From Xanthomonas sp. CFBP 8443 (GTDB lineage Bacteria > Pseudomonadota > Gammaproteobacteria > Xanthomonadales > Xanthomonadaceae), in contig NZ_CP102592.1 of NCBI RefSeq assembly GCF_025666195.1, forward strand, positions 3,410,001 to 3,474,000: a stretch of 64,000 nt of DNA. The letters run 5' to 3'. Positions within the stretch are counted from its first letter, which is position 1; each line of letters opens with the position of its first letter. The notes below the pieces were generated by a model. That model had not been told where the DNA came from. It ran no database searches and was given only the letters and a program-made list of their open reading frames with translations. A program made the position numbers and the translations under genes. Below, in pieces: positions 26,282 to 34,991 of the stretch.

Positions 26282-27166
26282 CTACTGGAAGCCGGCCAGC
26301 TCCGCGCGGACGATGGCCGGGGCCAGCTGGCCGCGCCAGTCGCGGTCGTTGGCGACCTGGGCGCTGGCGCGGCTGGCCTCGAACGCGTCGAAATCCAGTT
26401 CGGCCACCGCCCAGACCTGCTCGCCCCGGGTCTGCGCGACGATGCCGTCGGCCGGGAAGCCGGCGTCCATCGGCGCGTAGATCGCCGCCTCGCCGGTGTT
26501 CACGTCCAGCGCCGGGCTCCATTCGGCCAGGCCGGCGGTCACCGATTGGGCGACGAAGATGCGGTTCTCCAGCGCGCGCGCCAGGCAACCGATGCGCACG
26601 CGGGTGGCGCCGGCCTCGGTGTCGGTGCAGCTGGGCACCACCAGCAGCCGCGCGCCGGCCTCGTACTGGGCGCGCACCGGCAGCGGGAACTCGCTGTCGT
26701 AGCAGACCGCCACGCCGGCGCGCACGCCGTCGGCGGCGAACACCTTCAACGCGTCGCCGCCGTCGATCAGGCCGGTGGCCTTCTCGAAGCCGGTCAGCTG
26801 CAGCTTGTCCTGCCAGCCGTGGCTGCCGTCGGGCGCGAACCAATAGGCGCGGTTGCGGTAGCGGCCTGCGCCGTTGGCCAGCAGGAAACTGCCGGCGACC
26901 AGATGCAGGCGATGCCGCTGCGCCAGCTGCGCGAACAGCGCCAGGTATTGCGGGTGCAGCGCCTGGGTCGCCGCCAGCGACGCCGGCAGGTCCGCGGCCA
27001 CGGCCGAGTCGAAGGTCGCGGCCAGCTCCAGCGACAGGTATTCGGGCAGCACCGCCAGCTGCGCGCCGACCTGCGCGGCCTGGCCGATCAGGGCCGCCTG
27101 CTTGTCGGCGAAGGCGGCGAAATCGACCGGCGCACCGATCGGGTACTTGGCGACGGCGATCTTCAT
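26282..27166 (-). CDS. Carbon-nitrogen hydrolase (nitrilase superfamily)
   Basis: A 294-residue amidase-type enzyme. The Glu-Lys-Cys catalytic triad is visible: Glu in LPEYLSLELA, Lys in GWQDKLQLTGFE and Cys in VAVCYDSEFPLP, with PVRAQYEAGARLLVVPSCTD after it. It would hydrolyse a C-N bond of a small amide or nitrile; the substrate is not predictable. The ATG at 27166 overlaps the stop of the GNAT gene by 4 bp, so the two are translationally coupled. GNAT-nitrilase pairs of this sort (sometimes fused) are widespread; together they may modify and process a common metabolite. Confidence 0.88.
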   Translation of the reverse strand: MKIAVAKYPIGAPVDFAAFADKQAALIGQAAQVGAQLAVLPEYLSLELAATFDSAVAADLPASLAATQALHPQYLALFAQLAQRHRLHLVAGSFLLANGAGRYRNRAYWFAPDGSHGWQDKLQLTGFEKATGLIDGGDALKVFAADGVRAGVAVCYDSEFPLPVRAQYEAGARLLVVPSCTDTEAGATRVRIGCLARALENRIFVAQSVTAGLAEWSPALDVNTGEAAIYAPMDAGFPADGIVAQTRGEQVWAVAELDFDAFEASRASAQVANDRDWRGQLAPAIVRAELAGFQ

Positions 27167-27768
27167 GCAGCGGGCTCCAGCGGACGGGTCCAGAAACTCA
27201 GGCTGTGCGTGATCTCGCCGCGGTCCAGTTCCTCCCACGGCAAGTGCATGCGCAACGCCGGCTGCGGTTGGTAGCCGCGCTTGCGCCAGAACACGTCGTT
27301 GCCGCGGTAGTCGGGCGGGCGCCGCGGATCGTCGGGATCGCGGTCCACCGCGCAGAACGCGGTCAGCCGGAAGCGGCCGAGCGCGCGCGCATGCGCCTCG
27401 CGCTGATCGAAGAAGGCGTGGCCGACGCCGCGGCCGCGATACTCCGGCAACAGTACCGATTCGCCGAAATAGAACACGTCGGTTACCGCGATGGCGCTGC
27501 CGGCGAAGGCCGCGCCGAACGCCTCGGCGTCGTCGGCGAGCGGCAGCCCGGTGGACGCGCCGACCACGCGCTCGCCGTCGCGCGCCAGCACGAACACGCT
27601 GTCCGGCGAGGCGGCGTAGGCGGACAGGTAGTCGCGCTCGTAGGCCAGGTCGCCGGCATACAGATAGGGCCAGTCGCGGAACACCGCGATGCGCAGCCGC
27701 GCGACATCGTCCAGGAACGGGGCGATCTGCGCGCCGCGCAGGCGCTGGATGGGGAGCGGAGAGTCCAT
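27163..27768 (-). CDS. GNAT family N-acetyltransferase
   Basis: A 201-residue acetyltransferase. The acetyl-CoA binding signature is LLPEYRGRGVGHAFFDQREAH (R-G-x-G motif) near residues 105-125. Core strands precede it (SVFVLARDGERVVGASTG). The C-terminus (RKRGYQPQPALRMHLPWEEL) is typical of the GNAT proteins found beside or fused to nitrilases. It is the first gene of the pair with the nitrilase at 26282. The acceptor substrate is unknown. Confidence 0.87.
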   Translation of the reverse strand: MDSPLPIQRLRGAQIAPFLDDVARLRIAVFRDWPYLYAGDLAYERDYLSAYAASPDSVFVLARDGERVVGASTGLPLADDAEAFGAAFAGSAIAVTDVFYFGESVLLPEYRGRGVGHAFFDQREAHARALGRFRLTAFCAVDRDPDDPRRPPDYRGNDVFWRKRGYQPQPALRMHLPWEELDRGEITHSLSFWTRPLEPAA

Positions 27769-27849
27769 CCGTGAACTCTACCGCAGGCGTTTCCATGGCG
27801 CTGCCAGCTTGGCGATGCCCTGATCGGTGGTGCTCCTGGCGCCGTCCCT

Positions 27850-28130
27850 GGCGGTGGGCGTCCTGCCCGGTCCTGCGTGCTGCGTCCTGCGGCCGCGTCC
27901 ATGGCCGCGGCTGCGTTGCGCGAGAGTGCCTTCCGGCCTGCCACGCATGTCGCCATCCATGGCGGTGGGCGCCCCTGTCCGGCATTGCGTCCTGCGAAGG
28001 CGTCCATCGCCGTGGCTGCGTTGCGCGATAGCGCTTGCCGGCCTATCCACGTGCCGCCATCCATGGCGGTGGGCATTCCAGTGCCCGACGTTGCGTCCTG
28101 CGGCAGCGTCCATGCCCGCGATGCCTTTTT
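27850..28130. repeat. Imperfect tandem repeat of about 105 bp
   Basis: About 2.6 copies of a 104-111 bp unit fill the gap between the GNAT gene and the next gene. Landmarks recur at matching distances: GGCGGTGGGC at 27850, 27961 and 28065; TGCGTCCTGCG at 27881, 27986 and 28092. The units carry CCATCCATGGCGGTGGGC and CTGCGTTGCGCGA. Open frames on both strands simply follow the repeat and have no family features, so it is treated as non-coding. Confidence 0.75.
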
Positions 28131-28193
28131 GAGACGGCTAGCAGCACGCGCGCCGCAAGCTAAACGGCGTTTCCGACAGCGCCGTCGCGCGCT

Positions 28194-28625
28194 TCATCGC
28201 CACCAGCGGCACAGCAGCGCCGCCTGCGCCGGCAGCACCAGCAGCCGTGCGCGGCCCTGCGCTTCCCAGGTCACGAACCCGGGTTCGTGCCCGGGCTGCT
28301 CGCCCTGCCCGGCCGCCGTCCAGGCCGAATCGCGGCGCAGCGCCCGCCACGCGCAGTAGCGCCAGGGCTCGGCCTCGCCCGGCAAGGCGGCGCGGGCCTG
28401 CAGCGCCGCTGCCAGGAACGCCAGGCCGTGCGCGGCCAGCGCCTCGCGGCTGCGTTCGCTCAACCGCAGCCACAGCGCGCCGCCGCGGTCGGCAGCGGTG
28501 ACCAGCGCCGCCTGCGCGCTGCGCGCCAGCGCCGCGCCGGCATTGCCGCGGTGCAGGCCGCGGGTGTCCAACGCGTCCGGCAACAGGGCCTGGACGCGGC
28601 GGTGCAGATGGGTGTGCGCCGACAT
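28194..28625 (-). CDS. Hypothetical protein downstream of creD
   Basis: A 143-residue Ala/Leu/Arg-rich protein not assigned to a family. It starts 25 bp after the creD stop codon on the same strand, so it is likely co-transcribed with creD. Helical segments include RRVQALLPDALDTRG and RSREALAAHGLAFLAAALQA; the second half is Trp-rich (EPWRYCAWRALRRDSAWTAA). There is no signal peptide. A link to the Cre stress response is suggested only by position. Confidence 0.55.
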   Translation of the reverse strand: MSAHTHLHRRVQALLPDALDTRGLHRGNAGAALARSAQAALVTAADRGGALWLRLSERSREALAAHGLAFLAAALQARAALPGEAEPWRYCAWRALRRDSAWTAAGQGEQPGHEPGFVTWEAQGRARLLVLPAQAALLCRWWR

Positions 28626-28650
28626 GGCGTGGTCCTCGTCGCGTGCCGGC

Positions 28651-29970
28651 TCAGCGCAAGGCCGCGCCGAGTTCGTACCAGTCGATCTTGCGGGTGATCC
28701 ACATGATCGCGGCGAGGATGCCGAACAGCAGCAGCGAGCCCATCAGCAAGGCGCTGTCTTCGGAGGCCAGCAACCCGTACAGCGCGCCGTACAGCAGGGT
28801 CAGCATGCTGGCGAAGCCGGCGGCGCGGCCGCGGCTGCGCAACACCCCGGCCAGGTAGAAGAACTGCAAGCCGATGCAGGCCACCGCCGAGATCAGGTAC
28901 GCCTGCCAGAACGCGATGTGCTCGGACAGGCTGAGCAGCAGCAGGAAGAAGATCGCCAGCGCCAGGCCGACCAGCAGGTACTGCAGCGGATGGATCGGCA
29001 GGCGCTTGATCAGTTCGAACAGGCCGAAGGCGACGAAGGTCAGCACAACGAACAGGATGCCGTACTTGCTGGCGCGATCGGCCTGGGTGTAGACGTCGAC
29101 CGGGTCGACCAGGTCCACGCGCAACGCATCGACCTCGCTGCTGCCGGTCGCCAGCTGCGACTGCGCGCCGGTCGCCAGCGACGACAGCGCCCAGCTGGCC
29201 TGGAAGCCCTGCGGGCCGAAGCGGCGTTCGTTGGGCAGGAAGCGGCCGCCGAACAGCGGGTGCGGCCACGGCGAGGTCAGCGCGATCTGGTTGTCGTCGC
29301 CGACCGGCACGATCGACAGCGCCTGGGTCCCGTCGAGCACGAATTCCATTTCCACGCTGTGCAGGTCGGTGAGCCGGCCCTGGCGGGCGTCGGCCAGCGC
29401 CGGCAGCACCGCATGCACGCCCTTGGAGATGCCGGTCATCGCCAGCGAGCCCGGCTGCAGCCCCAGCGCCTTGCCGTCGGCGCGCAGGTTGGGCGTGCCG
29501 ACCAGGCCACGCACGTCCTCGATGCCGAGCACCAGGTAGGGCTGGCCATAGGTGCGGCCGTCGACCTCCTCATAGTCCAGGTCGTCGAACTGCGCCTTGA
29601 GCCGCGCGTGCAGGCTGTACACCTGCACCTTGAACAGGCCGATGCTGCGCTGCGACGGCTTCATCTCGCCGTTGATCGCCAGGTGCCGCGGGGTCTGCAG
29701 GTCGTAGCCGGTTTCCGTCTCGCGCTTGACCACGCGCTTGCCGTCGGCGTCCACCACTGCGACCTCACGCACCTGCGACCAGGGCAGCACGCGCATCGGG
29801 CCGAGCAGGCGCTGCTCGCCGGCCTTGCTCTGCGACACGCGCTCGACCGCCTCGTCGCGATAGCGCTCGCGGCCGCTGATGGTGCCGCGGATCATCAACA
29901 GCGGGATCAGCAGCAACAGGATCAATCCGCCGATGGTGGCGAATCGCAGGACAAGCTTCAGGGATTTCAT
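28651..29970 (-). CDS. creD: Cell envelope integrity protein CreD
   Basis: A 439-residue inner-membrane protein of the CreD family, the main output of the CreBC two-component system. An N-terminal membrane anchor (VLRFATIGGLILLLLIPLLMI) is followed by a large periplasmic part and then five or six helices from about residue 310, including FVVLTFVAFGLFELIK and HPLQYLLVGLALAIFFLLLL. Key family landmarks are YEEVDGRTYGQPYLVLGIED and FGGRFLPNERRFG. In Stenotrophomonas and Aeromonas CreD affects envelope stability and beta-lactam response. A triple cre-tag lies 54-86 bp upstream, showing control by CreB. It is separated from creC by 714 bp filled with REP repeats. Confidence 0.94.
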   Translation of the reverse strand: MKSLKLVLRFATIGGLILLLLIPLLMIRGTISGRERYRDEAVERVSQSKAGEQRLLGPMRVLPWSQVREVAVVDADGKRVVKRETETGYDLQTPRHLAINGEMKPSQRSIGLFKVQVYSLHARLKAQFDDLDYEEVDGRTYGQPYLVLGIEDVRGLVGTPNLRADGKALGLQPGSLAMTGISKGVHAVLPALADARQGRLTDLHSVEMEFVLDGTQALSIVPVGDDNQIALTSPWPHPLFGGRFLPNERRFGPQGFQASWALSSLATGAQSQLATGSSEVDALRVDLVDPVDVYTQADRASKYGILFVVLTFVAFGLFELIKRLPIHPLQYLLVGLALAIFFLLLLSLSEHIAFWQAYLISAVACIGLQFFYLAGVLRSRGRAAGFASMLTLLYGALYGLLASEDSALLMGSLLLFGILAAIMWITRKIDWYELGAALR

Positions 29971-30023
29971 CGACGGTCCTCGGTGTTGGAGGACGCCAGG
30001 GTGCCGCGCCTGGGTGTGCGGGG

Positions 30024-30056
30024 TTTGAGGCGAATTTGAAGCGAGTGTGAAGTGGG
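30024..30056 (-). promoter_or_regulatory. Triple cre-tag (CreB binding repeats) upstream of creD
   Basis: Three tandem 11-bp units (30024-30034, 30035-30045, 30046-30056) read on the minus strand as TTCAC-N6-TTCAA-N6-CTCAA. The known CreB/BlrA cre-tag is TTCAC-N6-TTCAC. One half-site is perfect, one differs at one base and the third at two. It lies on the creD strand just upstream of the gene. Confidence 0.7.
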
Positions 30057-30240
30057 CGGCGTGCGTGCGGGAAGCGGGTCGCGTGCCCGCGCTGATCCTG
30101 GACGGGCTGAGCGTGGCCAGGCGTTCCACGCGCTACTGGTTCAGGCATGCGGCCGAAACTAGTTCGAGCATGCGGCCGAAAGCGGCATCGCGCCGAAGCG
30201 CCGCGGTTGCTGCTGATGCCGGCGCGTTCGCGGCCAATGC

Positions 30241-30675
30241 GTCGGGGCTGAAGTCCCTCCCACAGTGCACCCATCAGGCACAGATGCTTCCTGCAGAAGC
30301 GGCTTCAGCCGCGATGCGCGCTTCAAGGACCTCGTCTCAAGGAGCTCGTCGCTGCAGGCGATCTGTCGGGGCTGAAGCCCCTCCTACAGGGTTCCAGCCA
30401 CCCCCCACGCAGTCCCGCTTAGCTTTTTTGTAGGAGCGGCTTCAGCCGCGACGAACGAAGCAGCAGGCTTTCCGATGCCGGGCGTCGTCAGGGCTTGAGC
30501 CTCTGCAGTGACCCAGCCGCCCAAGCACGAACCTGCCCCCTGTAGGAGCAGCTTCAGCCGCGACGAACGAAGCGAGAAGCTGCCCGACGTCGGGACGCCG
30601 TCAGGGCTCGATCCTCTGCAATGAACCAGCCGACAAGCGCGAATCCGCCCCTGTGGGAGCGACTTCAGTCGCGAC
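30241..30675. repeat. Cluster of six single REP units between creC and creD
   Basis: Six REP half-palindromes lie within 435 bp: GGGGCTGAAGTCCCTCCCACA (about 30244), GCGGCTTCAGCCGCGATGCG (about 30299), GGGGCTGAAGCCCCTCCTACA (about 30368), TGTAGGAGCGGCTTCAGCCGC (about 30429), TGTAGGAGCAGCTTCAGCCGC (30541) and TGTGGGAGCGACTTCAGTCGC (about 30653). They alternate in orientation and differ by paired substitutions in the stem. Confidence 0.88.
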
Positions 30676-30684
30676 GCGCCAAGC

Positions 30685-32127
30685 TCAGCCCGCCGGCAAC
30701 GATAGCCGCGCCACCGCGCCGCCGGCCTCGCGGTTGCGCAGGCTCGCCTCCCCACCGTGCAACCGCGCCACTTCGCGCACGAACGGCAGGCCCAGGCCGG
30801 AACTGCGCTGCCCGCTCGCCGGCCGCGCCAGCGAATAGAACCGCTCGAACACCCGCTCCAGCGCGTAATCGGGAACGCCGGGCCCCTCGTCTTCCACCAG
30901 CAGCACGATGCGTGCGTCGCGGTCGTGCTCGGCGCGCAGGGCCACACTGCCACCGGCGGAAGAGAACCCGATCGCGTTGTCGAGCAGGTTGTGCAAGGCC
31001 TGGCGCAGCAGATAGGGATCGCCGACCAGCGCCAGCTCGGTGTCCGCCAGCTGTACCTGCAAGCGCACGCCGCTGCCCTGCAGCTGCGGCGCCAGCGCCT
31101 CGGCCAGCTGCGCGAACAGCGGCGCCAGCACGATGCGCTCGCGCCGCTGCAGCCAGCCGTGCTGCTCCACTTCGGCCAGCGCCAGCAGCTTGTCGATGGT
31201 CTCGGTGAGGCGCTGCTGCTGCTCGGCGATGTTGCGCACGAAGCGCTGCCGCTCCGCCTCCGGCAACGGTTCCTGCAGCAGTTCGGCGGCGCCGCGGATG
31301 GCCGCCAGCGGGCTCTTCATCTCGTGGGTCAGCGACTGCACGTACTGCTCGACATAGGCCTTGCCCTCGAGCTTGCGCCGCATCGTCTCCAGCGCGCGGC
31401 CGAGGTCGCCGATCTCGTCGCGGCGCGGCGGCGGCGGCGGCACCGGCTCGCCGGCGCTGACCGCCTGCGCGTAGCGGTTGAGCCGGCCGATGCCGCGCAG
31501 CAGGCCCCAGGTCATCAGCAACCCGATCAGCGCGGAGATGCCGATCAGCCAGGCGCCGCGCAGCAGGATGCTGCGCTGGCTGGCGACGATGAACGGCTCG
31601 ATGCTGCGGTTGGGCTGCGACAGGGTCAGCACGCCGATCAGGCGACGGCCGTCGGCCGGGTCGTAGACCGGCGCGGCCACGTGCATGACGGTGTGGTTGG
31701 GGTCGCCGTCGCCCTCGGCGCTGGAGCGCGCGCCGTACTCGCCGCGCAGGGTGCGGTAGACGTCGTTCCAGCGCGAGTTGTCGCGGCCCAGGTCCTGGCC
31801 GCGCGAATCGAATACCACCACGCCGGCCGCATCGGTGATGGTGACCCGGTAATCGACGCTGCGCTTGGGAAAGCGCCACACCATCGCGCGCGGATTGCGC
31901 CGTTGCGCGGCGCCCAGGTCGCGAGCGAAGACGCCGCTGCCGATGCGCCCGGCCTTCAGGTCGGCGGCGGCCATCTGCGCCAGCACGTTGGCCGCGTCCA
32001 CCAGGGTCGATTCCATCGCCTGGCGCACGCCGGGCTTGACCTCGTTGACGAACACCCGCATCACGAAGAACGCGGCGACGCCGACGATCAGGAAGAAGCC
32101 CAGGAACAGCTTCAGCCCCAGCCGCAT
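30685..32127 (-). CDS. creC: Two-component sensor histidine kinase CreC
   Basis: A 480-residue inner-membrane kinase. TM1 is at residues 5-25 (LFLGFFLIVGVAAFFVMRVF), then a periplasmic sensor domain of about 160 residues, TM2 near 185 (GAWLIGISALIGLLMTWGLL), HAMP, HisKA with phospho-acceptor His in LTHEMKSPLAAIRGAAEL, and HATPase_c with NLLDNAIGFS, DEGPGVPDYA and SSGLGLPFVREV. It partners with CreB, encoded just upstream with a 1-bp gap. CreC senses envelope or penicillin-binding-protein stress in related bacteria. The 714 bp downstream contain REP units and the cre-tag of creD. Confidence 0.93.
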   Translation of the reverse strand: MRLGLKLFLGFFLIVGVAAFFVMRVFVNEVKPGVRQAMESTLVDAANVLAQMAAADLKAGRIGSGVFARDLGAAQRRNPRAMVWRFPKRSVDYRVTITDAAGVVVFDSRGQDLGRDNSRWNDVYRTLRGEYGARSSAEGDGDPNHTVMHVAAPVYDPADGRRLIGVLTLSQPNRSIEPFIVASQRSILLRGAWLIGISALIGLLMTWGLLRGIGRLNRYAQAVSAGEPVPPPPPRRDEIGDLGRALETMRRKLEGKAYVEQYVQSLTHEMKSPLAAIRGAAELLQEPLPEAERQRFVRNIAEQQQRLTETIDKLLALAEVEQHGWLQRRERIVLAPLFAQLAEALAPQLQGSGVRLQVQLADTELALVGDPYLLRQALHNLLDNAIGFSSAGGSVALRAEHDRDARIVLLVEDEGPGVPDYALERVFERFYSLARPASGQRSSGLGLPFVREVARLHGGEASLRNREAGGAVARLSLPAG

Positions 32128-32128
32128 C

Positions 32129-32827
32129 TCAGTGCTCCAGCGCGTAGCCGAGGCCGCGATGGGTGCGGATCGGGTCGTGCGCGGCGCCGGCCGCGCGCAG
32201 CTTGGCGCGCAGGGTCTTGATGTGGGTGTCCACGGTGCGGTCGGCGCTGTCGGCGCTGGCGTCCCAGCCGCGGTCCATCAGTTGCGCGCGGCTGAGGATG
32301 GCGCCGGGACGCTGCAGCAGCGCGGCCAGCAGCGCGTATTCGTAGCGGGTCAGGTCCAGCGCCGCGTCGCGGTAGTGGATGCGGCGGCCGTCGCGGTCGA
32401 TCGCGAAGTCGCCGTGCTTCTGCCAGCCCGGCTCGGCGGCCGCCGCCGGCGCGGCCGGACGCCGCAGCCGCGCACGCACCCGCGCGACCAGCTCGCGCGG
32501 CGAGAACGGCTTGGCCATGTAGTCGTCGGCACCCAGTTCCAGGCCGAGCACGCGGTCGATCTCGTCGTTGCGCGCGGTCAGGAAGATCACCGGCACCTGG
32601 CTGAAGCTGCGCAGCTCGCGGCACACCTCGAAGCCGCCCAGGTCCGGCAGGCCGACGTCGAGCACCACCACGTCGATGCCGCCGGCGCGCGCCTGCGCCA
32701 GCGCCTCGCGCCCGAGCAGGCAATGCCGCACCTGGTAGCCCTCGCTGCGCAACGCGTACAGCACGGTATCGGCGATGGCGGATTCATCCTCGACGACGAG
32801 GACACAGGGGGCGGCGGGCGCGGACAT
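32129..32827 (-). CDS. creB: Two-component response regulator CreB
   Basis: A 232-residue OmpR-type regulator. The receiver has the acidic pair in LVVEDESAIADTVLY, phospho-acceptor Asp57 in DVVVLDVGLPDLGG and Lys in DDYMAKPFSPRELVAR. The winged-helix domain ends with TVDTHIKTLRAKLRAAG and the wing IRTHRGLGYALEH. The ATG at 32827 gives the usual N-terminus; one four codons earlier is possible. It is the first gene of creBC, and its probable targets include creD through the cre-tag at 30024-30056. Confidence 0.93.
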   Translation of the reverse strand: MSAPAAPCVLVVEDESAIADTVLYALRSEGYQVRHCLLGREALAQARAGGIDVVVLDVGLPDLGGFEVCRELRSFSQVPVIFLTARNDEIDRVLGLELGADDYMAKPFSPRELVARVRARLRRPAAPAAAAEPGWQKHGDFAIDRDGRRIHYRDAALDLTRYEYALLAALLQRPGAILSRAQLMDRGWDASADSADRTVDTHIKTLRAKLRAAGAAHDPIRTHRGLGYALEH

Positions 32828-32978
32828 GGCGCGCAGCATAGCCGCAGCGAGGCGCGGCGTGCAGCGCGGGCGTCCCGTTGCGGCGACGCCGTGCGCTGCG
32901 ACCCGATTGCCGCAGCGGCTGGCCGGCGCCGGCGGGCGAGGCTCACTGCCCTCGCGCCGCGCCCGTGCACGGGGTGCC

Positions 32979-33338
32979 TCAGCGCAGGAAGCGCACTTCG
33001 TCCACTTCGACTTCGGCGGAACGGAAGTCCTTGTCGAATTCGCCCAGCAGCTCGACCTGGGCCTTGTCGTCGAACGGACGTCCGGCCGGCAGCCGGTGCG
33101 CATCGATCTCGACCTTCACGCTGCCGGTCGCGTCGCGGAAGGTGTAGCGGTCGCCGCCGTCGTGGGACACGATGTTCCCGCGCAGCACCACGTGCTGCTC
33201 GTCCTTGCCCTGGTCCAGCAGCTGCTTGACCGTGGTCACCGGCACGCTGTTGGGCCCGGTGTATTGCGCGGCGGCCTGGCCGGCGGCGAGGACGGCAATG
33301 CTGGCGATGGTCAGCGTGGAGAGAATGGTCTTGCGCAT
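32979..33338 (-). CDS. ygiW: YgiW/YdeI-family periplasmic OB-fold stress protein
   Basis: A 119-residue BOF (bacterial OB-fold) protein. Residues 1-24 form a signal peptide (ILSTLTIASIAVLAAGQAAA), so the mature protein is periplasmic. The OB-fold core contains VVLRGNIVSHDGGDRYTFRD and KVEIDAHRL, and ends AEVEVDEVRFLR, the normal YgiW pattern. The start is supported by AAGGAGC before the ATG. In enterics YgiW/VisP is linked with QseBC and with stress tolerance; here it lies just downstream of qseBC on the same strand with a 201-bp gap. Confidence 0.9.
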   Translation of the reverse strand: MRKTILSTLTIASIAVLAAGQAAAQYTGPNSVPVTTVKQLLDQGKDEQHVVLRGNIVSHDGGDRYTFRDATGSVKVEIDAHRLPAGRPFDDKAQVELLGEFDKDFRSAEVEVDEVRFLR

Positions 33339-33539
33339 GGAGTGCTCCTTGGGTTCGAGGTCATGGCCGATCGCCATGGACGCCATTGCACCCCACGAAG
33401 CTGAAGTGGATCTGATGTCTCGCGCTGCGATTCAGGCAGGCGATCCGAGATGGCACTGCATCGATTGGCGTACAGCCCCGGTGCGGTCTTGGCGGCCGCA
33501 CGTCGATGCCGTCGAAGTGGGCGGCAGACAGGCGGCGTT

Positions 33540-34991
33540 CTAGCCGGCCGTCGGCGATCCGCGCTGCGGCAACTCGATGCGTACCGCCAGGCCCATGCCC
33601 TCGCCGCCGGAATCCAACCGCAGCTGCCCGCCATGCAGTGCGACGATGCGCTCCACCAGCGACAGGCCGAGCCCGCTGCCCTGCCCCGCATTGCCGAGCA
33701 CGCGGAAGAACCGCTGGGTGAGCCGGGCCAGATCGGCCGGGGCCACGCCGGGGCCGTCGTCGCGCACCACGATGCGCACCGCGGACAACGCGCCGGCGGC
33801 GCCGTGCACCGCGGCAGCGTCGATGCGTACCTGGCCCTGCATCCTGCCGTAGCGCACCGCATTGTCGAGCAGGTTGCGCAAGGCGCTGCGCAGCAGATCG
33901 GCATGCGCCCACACCGTGTCCACGCCGATATCCGCGTGCAGATCGATACGCTTGGCTGCCGCCGCGGGCGCGACGTCGGCCAGCACCGCATCGACCAGCG
34001 CCGGCAACGCCACCGCTGCGCAGGCCAGGCTGCCGGGTTGCTGCGGATCCAGCCGCGCCAGCATCAGCAGGTTGTCCACCAGCGCTGTGGCGCGGTCCAC
34101 GTCGCTGCGTAGCGCGGCCAGGTCCTGGCGCTGCGCCGCGTCCAGGGTCGCCGCGTGGCTGCGCTGCATCAGCTGGATCTTCATGCGCAGGGCCGCCAGC
34201 GGCGTGCGCAGTTCGTGCGCGGCATCGGCGGTGAAGCGGCGCTCGGACTGCAGCGCCTCGCCCAGCCGCGCGAGCACGCCGTTGAGCGCCTGCACGATCG
34301 GACGCAGTTCGTCGGCCTGGCCGTCCGCGGACACCGCGTTCAAGTCCTGCGGCGACTGCCGGCCGATGTCCTCGGCCAGGCGCTCCAGCGGCCGCAGCTG
34401 GCGGCGGATCACCCACCAGTTGAGCGCGGCCAGCAGCGCCAGCAGCGCCAGCGCCGGCCACACCAGGTTCTCGGCCATGTCCTCGAGCAACTCGGTACGC
34501 TCCTCCAGCGGCTGCGCGACCTGCACGTACAGATCCTGCGCGCGGGCATGCAGCACGTGCACGCGCCACAGCCGCTGCGCGTGGCGCACGGTGCGCGTCG
34601 CATCGTCGCCGTGCAGCTGCCGCGGCGGCACGAACGGCTGCCGCGGCACGTCCGCCGAGCGGCGCAGCACCGTGCCGTGGCGGTCGACGATCTGGTAGTA
34701 CAGGCGCACGCCGCCGTCGGCGGCCGCCGTATCGCCGTCGTCGGACGCGGCGTCGCCGTGCAGCAGGCCGGGGCCGAAGGTCGCGACCAGGCGCGCGCTT
34801 TCCTCCAGCGCGTCGTCGAACACGTCGCTGGTCTCGGTCCAGGCCACGCCGACGATGACGCCCAGGCTGACCAGCCAGCACACGATGCTCGAACCCAGGG
34901 TGGTGGCGATCAACCGCCGGCGCAGGGAATAGCGCGCCTGCGCCGGGTGCGCCGCGACCGCTGCGCCGCGCCGCCAGCGCGGCCATGTCAT
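33540..34991 (-). CDS. qseC: Sensor histidine kinase, QseC-like
   Basis: A 483-residue membrane kinase. TM1 is near residues 30-52 (TLGSSIVCWLVSLGVIVGVA), followed by a periplasmic domain (residues 55-175), TM2 near 178-195 (VWPALALLALLAALNWWVI), HAMP, HisKA with the phospho-acceptor in FTADAAHELRTPLAALRMKI, and HATPase_c with NLLDNAVRYG, DDGPGVAPADLA and GSGLGLSLVERIVALHGG. Its start codon overlaps the qseB stop by 4 bp (ATGA). QseC-type kinases sense catecholamines or AI-3 in enterics; in xanthomonads the signal is unknown. The neighbouring ygiW supports the assignment. Confidence 0.85.
   Translation of the reverse strand: MTWPRWRRGAAVAAHPAQARYSLRRRLIATTLGSSIVCWLVSLGVIVGVAWTETSDVFDDALEESARLVATFGPGLLHGDAASDDGDTAAADGGVRLYYQIVDRHGTVLRRSADVPRQPFVPPRQLHGDDATRTVRHAQRLWRVHVLHARAQDLYVQVAQPLEERTELLEDMAENLVWPALALLALLAALNWWVIRRQLRPLERLAEDIGRQSPQDLNAVSADGQADELRPIVQALNGVLARLGEALQSERRFTADAAHELRTPLAALRMKIQLMQRSHAATLDAAQRQDLAALRSDVDRATALVDNLLMLARLDPQQPGSLACAAVALPALVDAVLADVAPAAAAKRIDLHADIGVDTVWAHADLLRSALRNLLDNAVRYGRMQGQVRIDAAAVHGAAGALSAVRIVVRDDGPGVAPADLARLTQRFFRVLGNAGQGSGLGLSLVERIVALHGGQLRLDSGGEGMGLAVRIELPQRGSPTAG

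Noticed and set aside
27483..28131. Open frames through the 105-bp tandem repeat on both strands
   Set aside because: Both strands are open in several frames because of base composition and the repeat; the products are repeated low-complexity sequence without family match.
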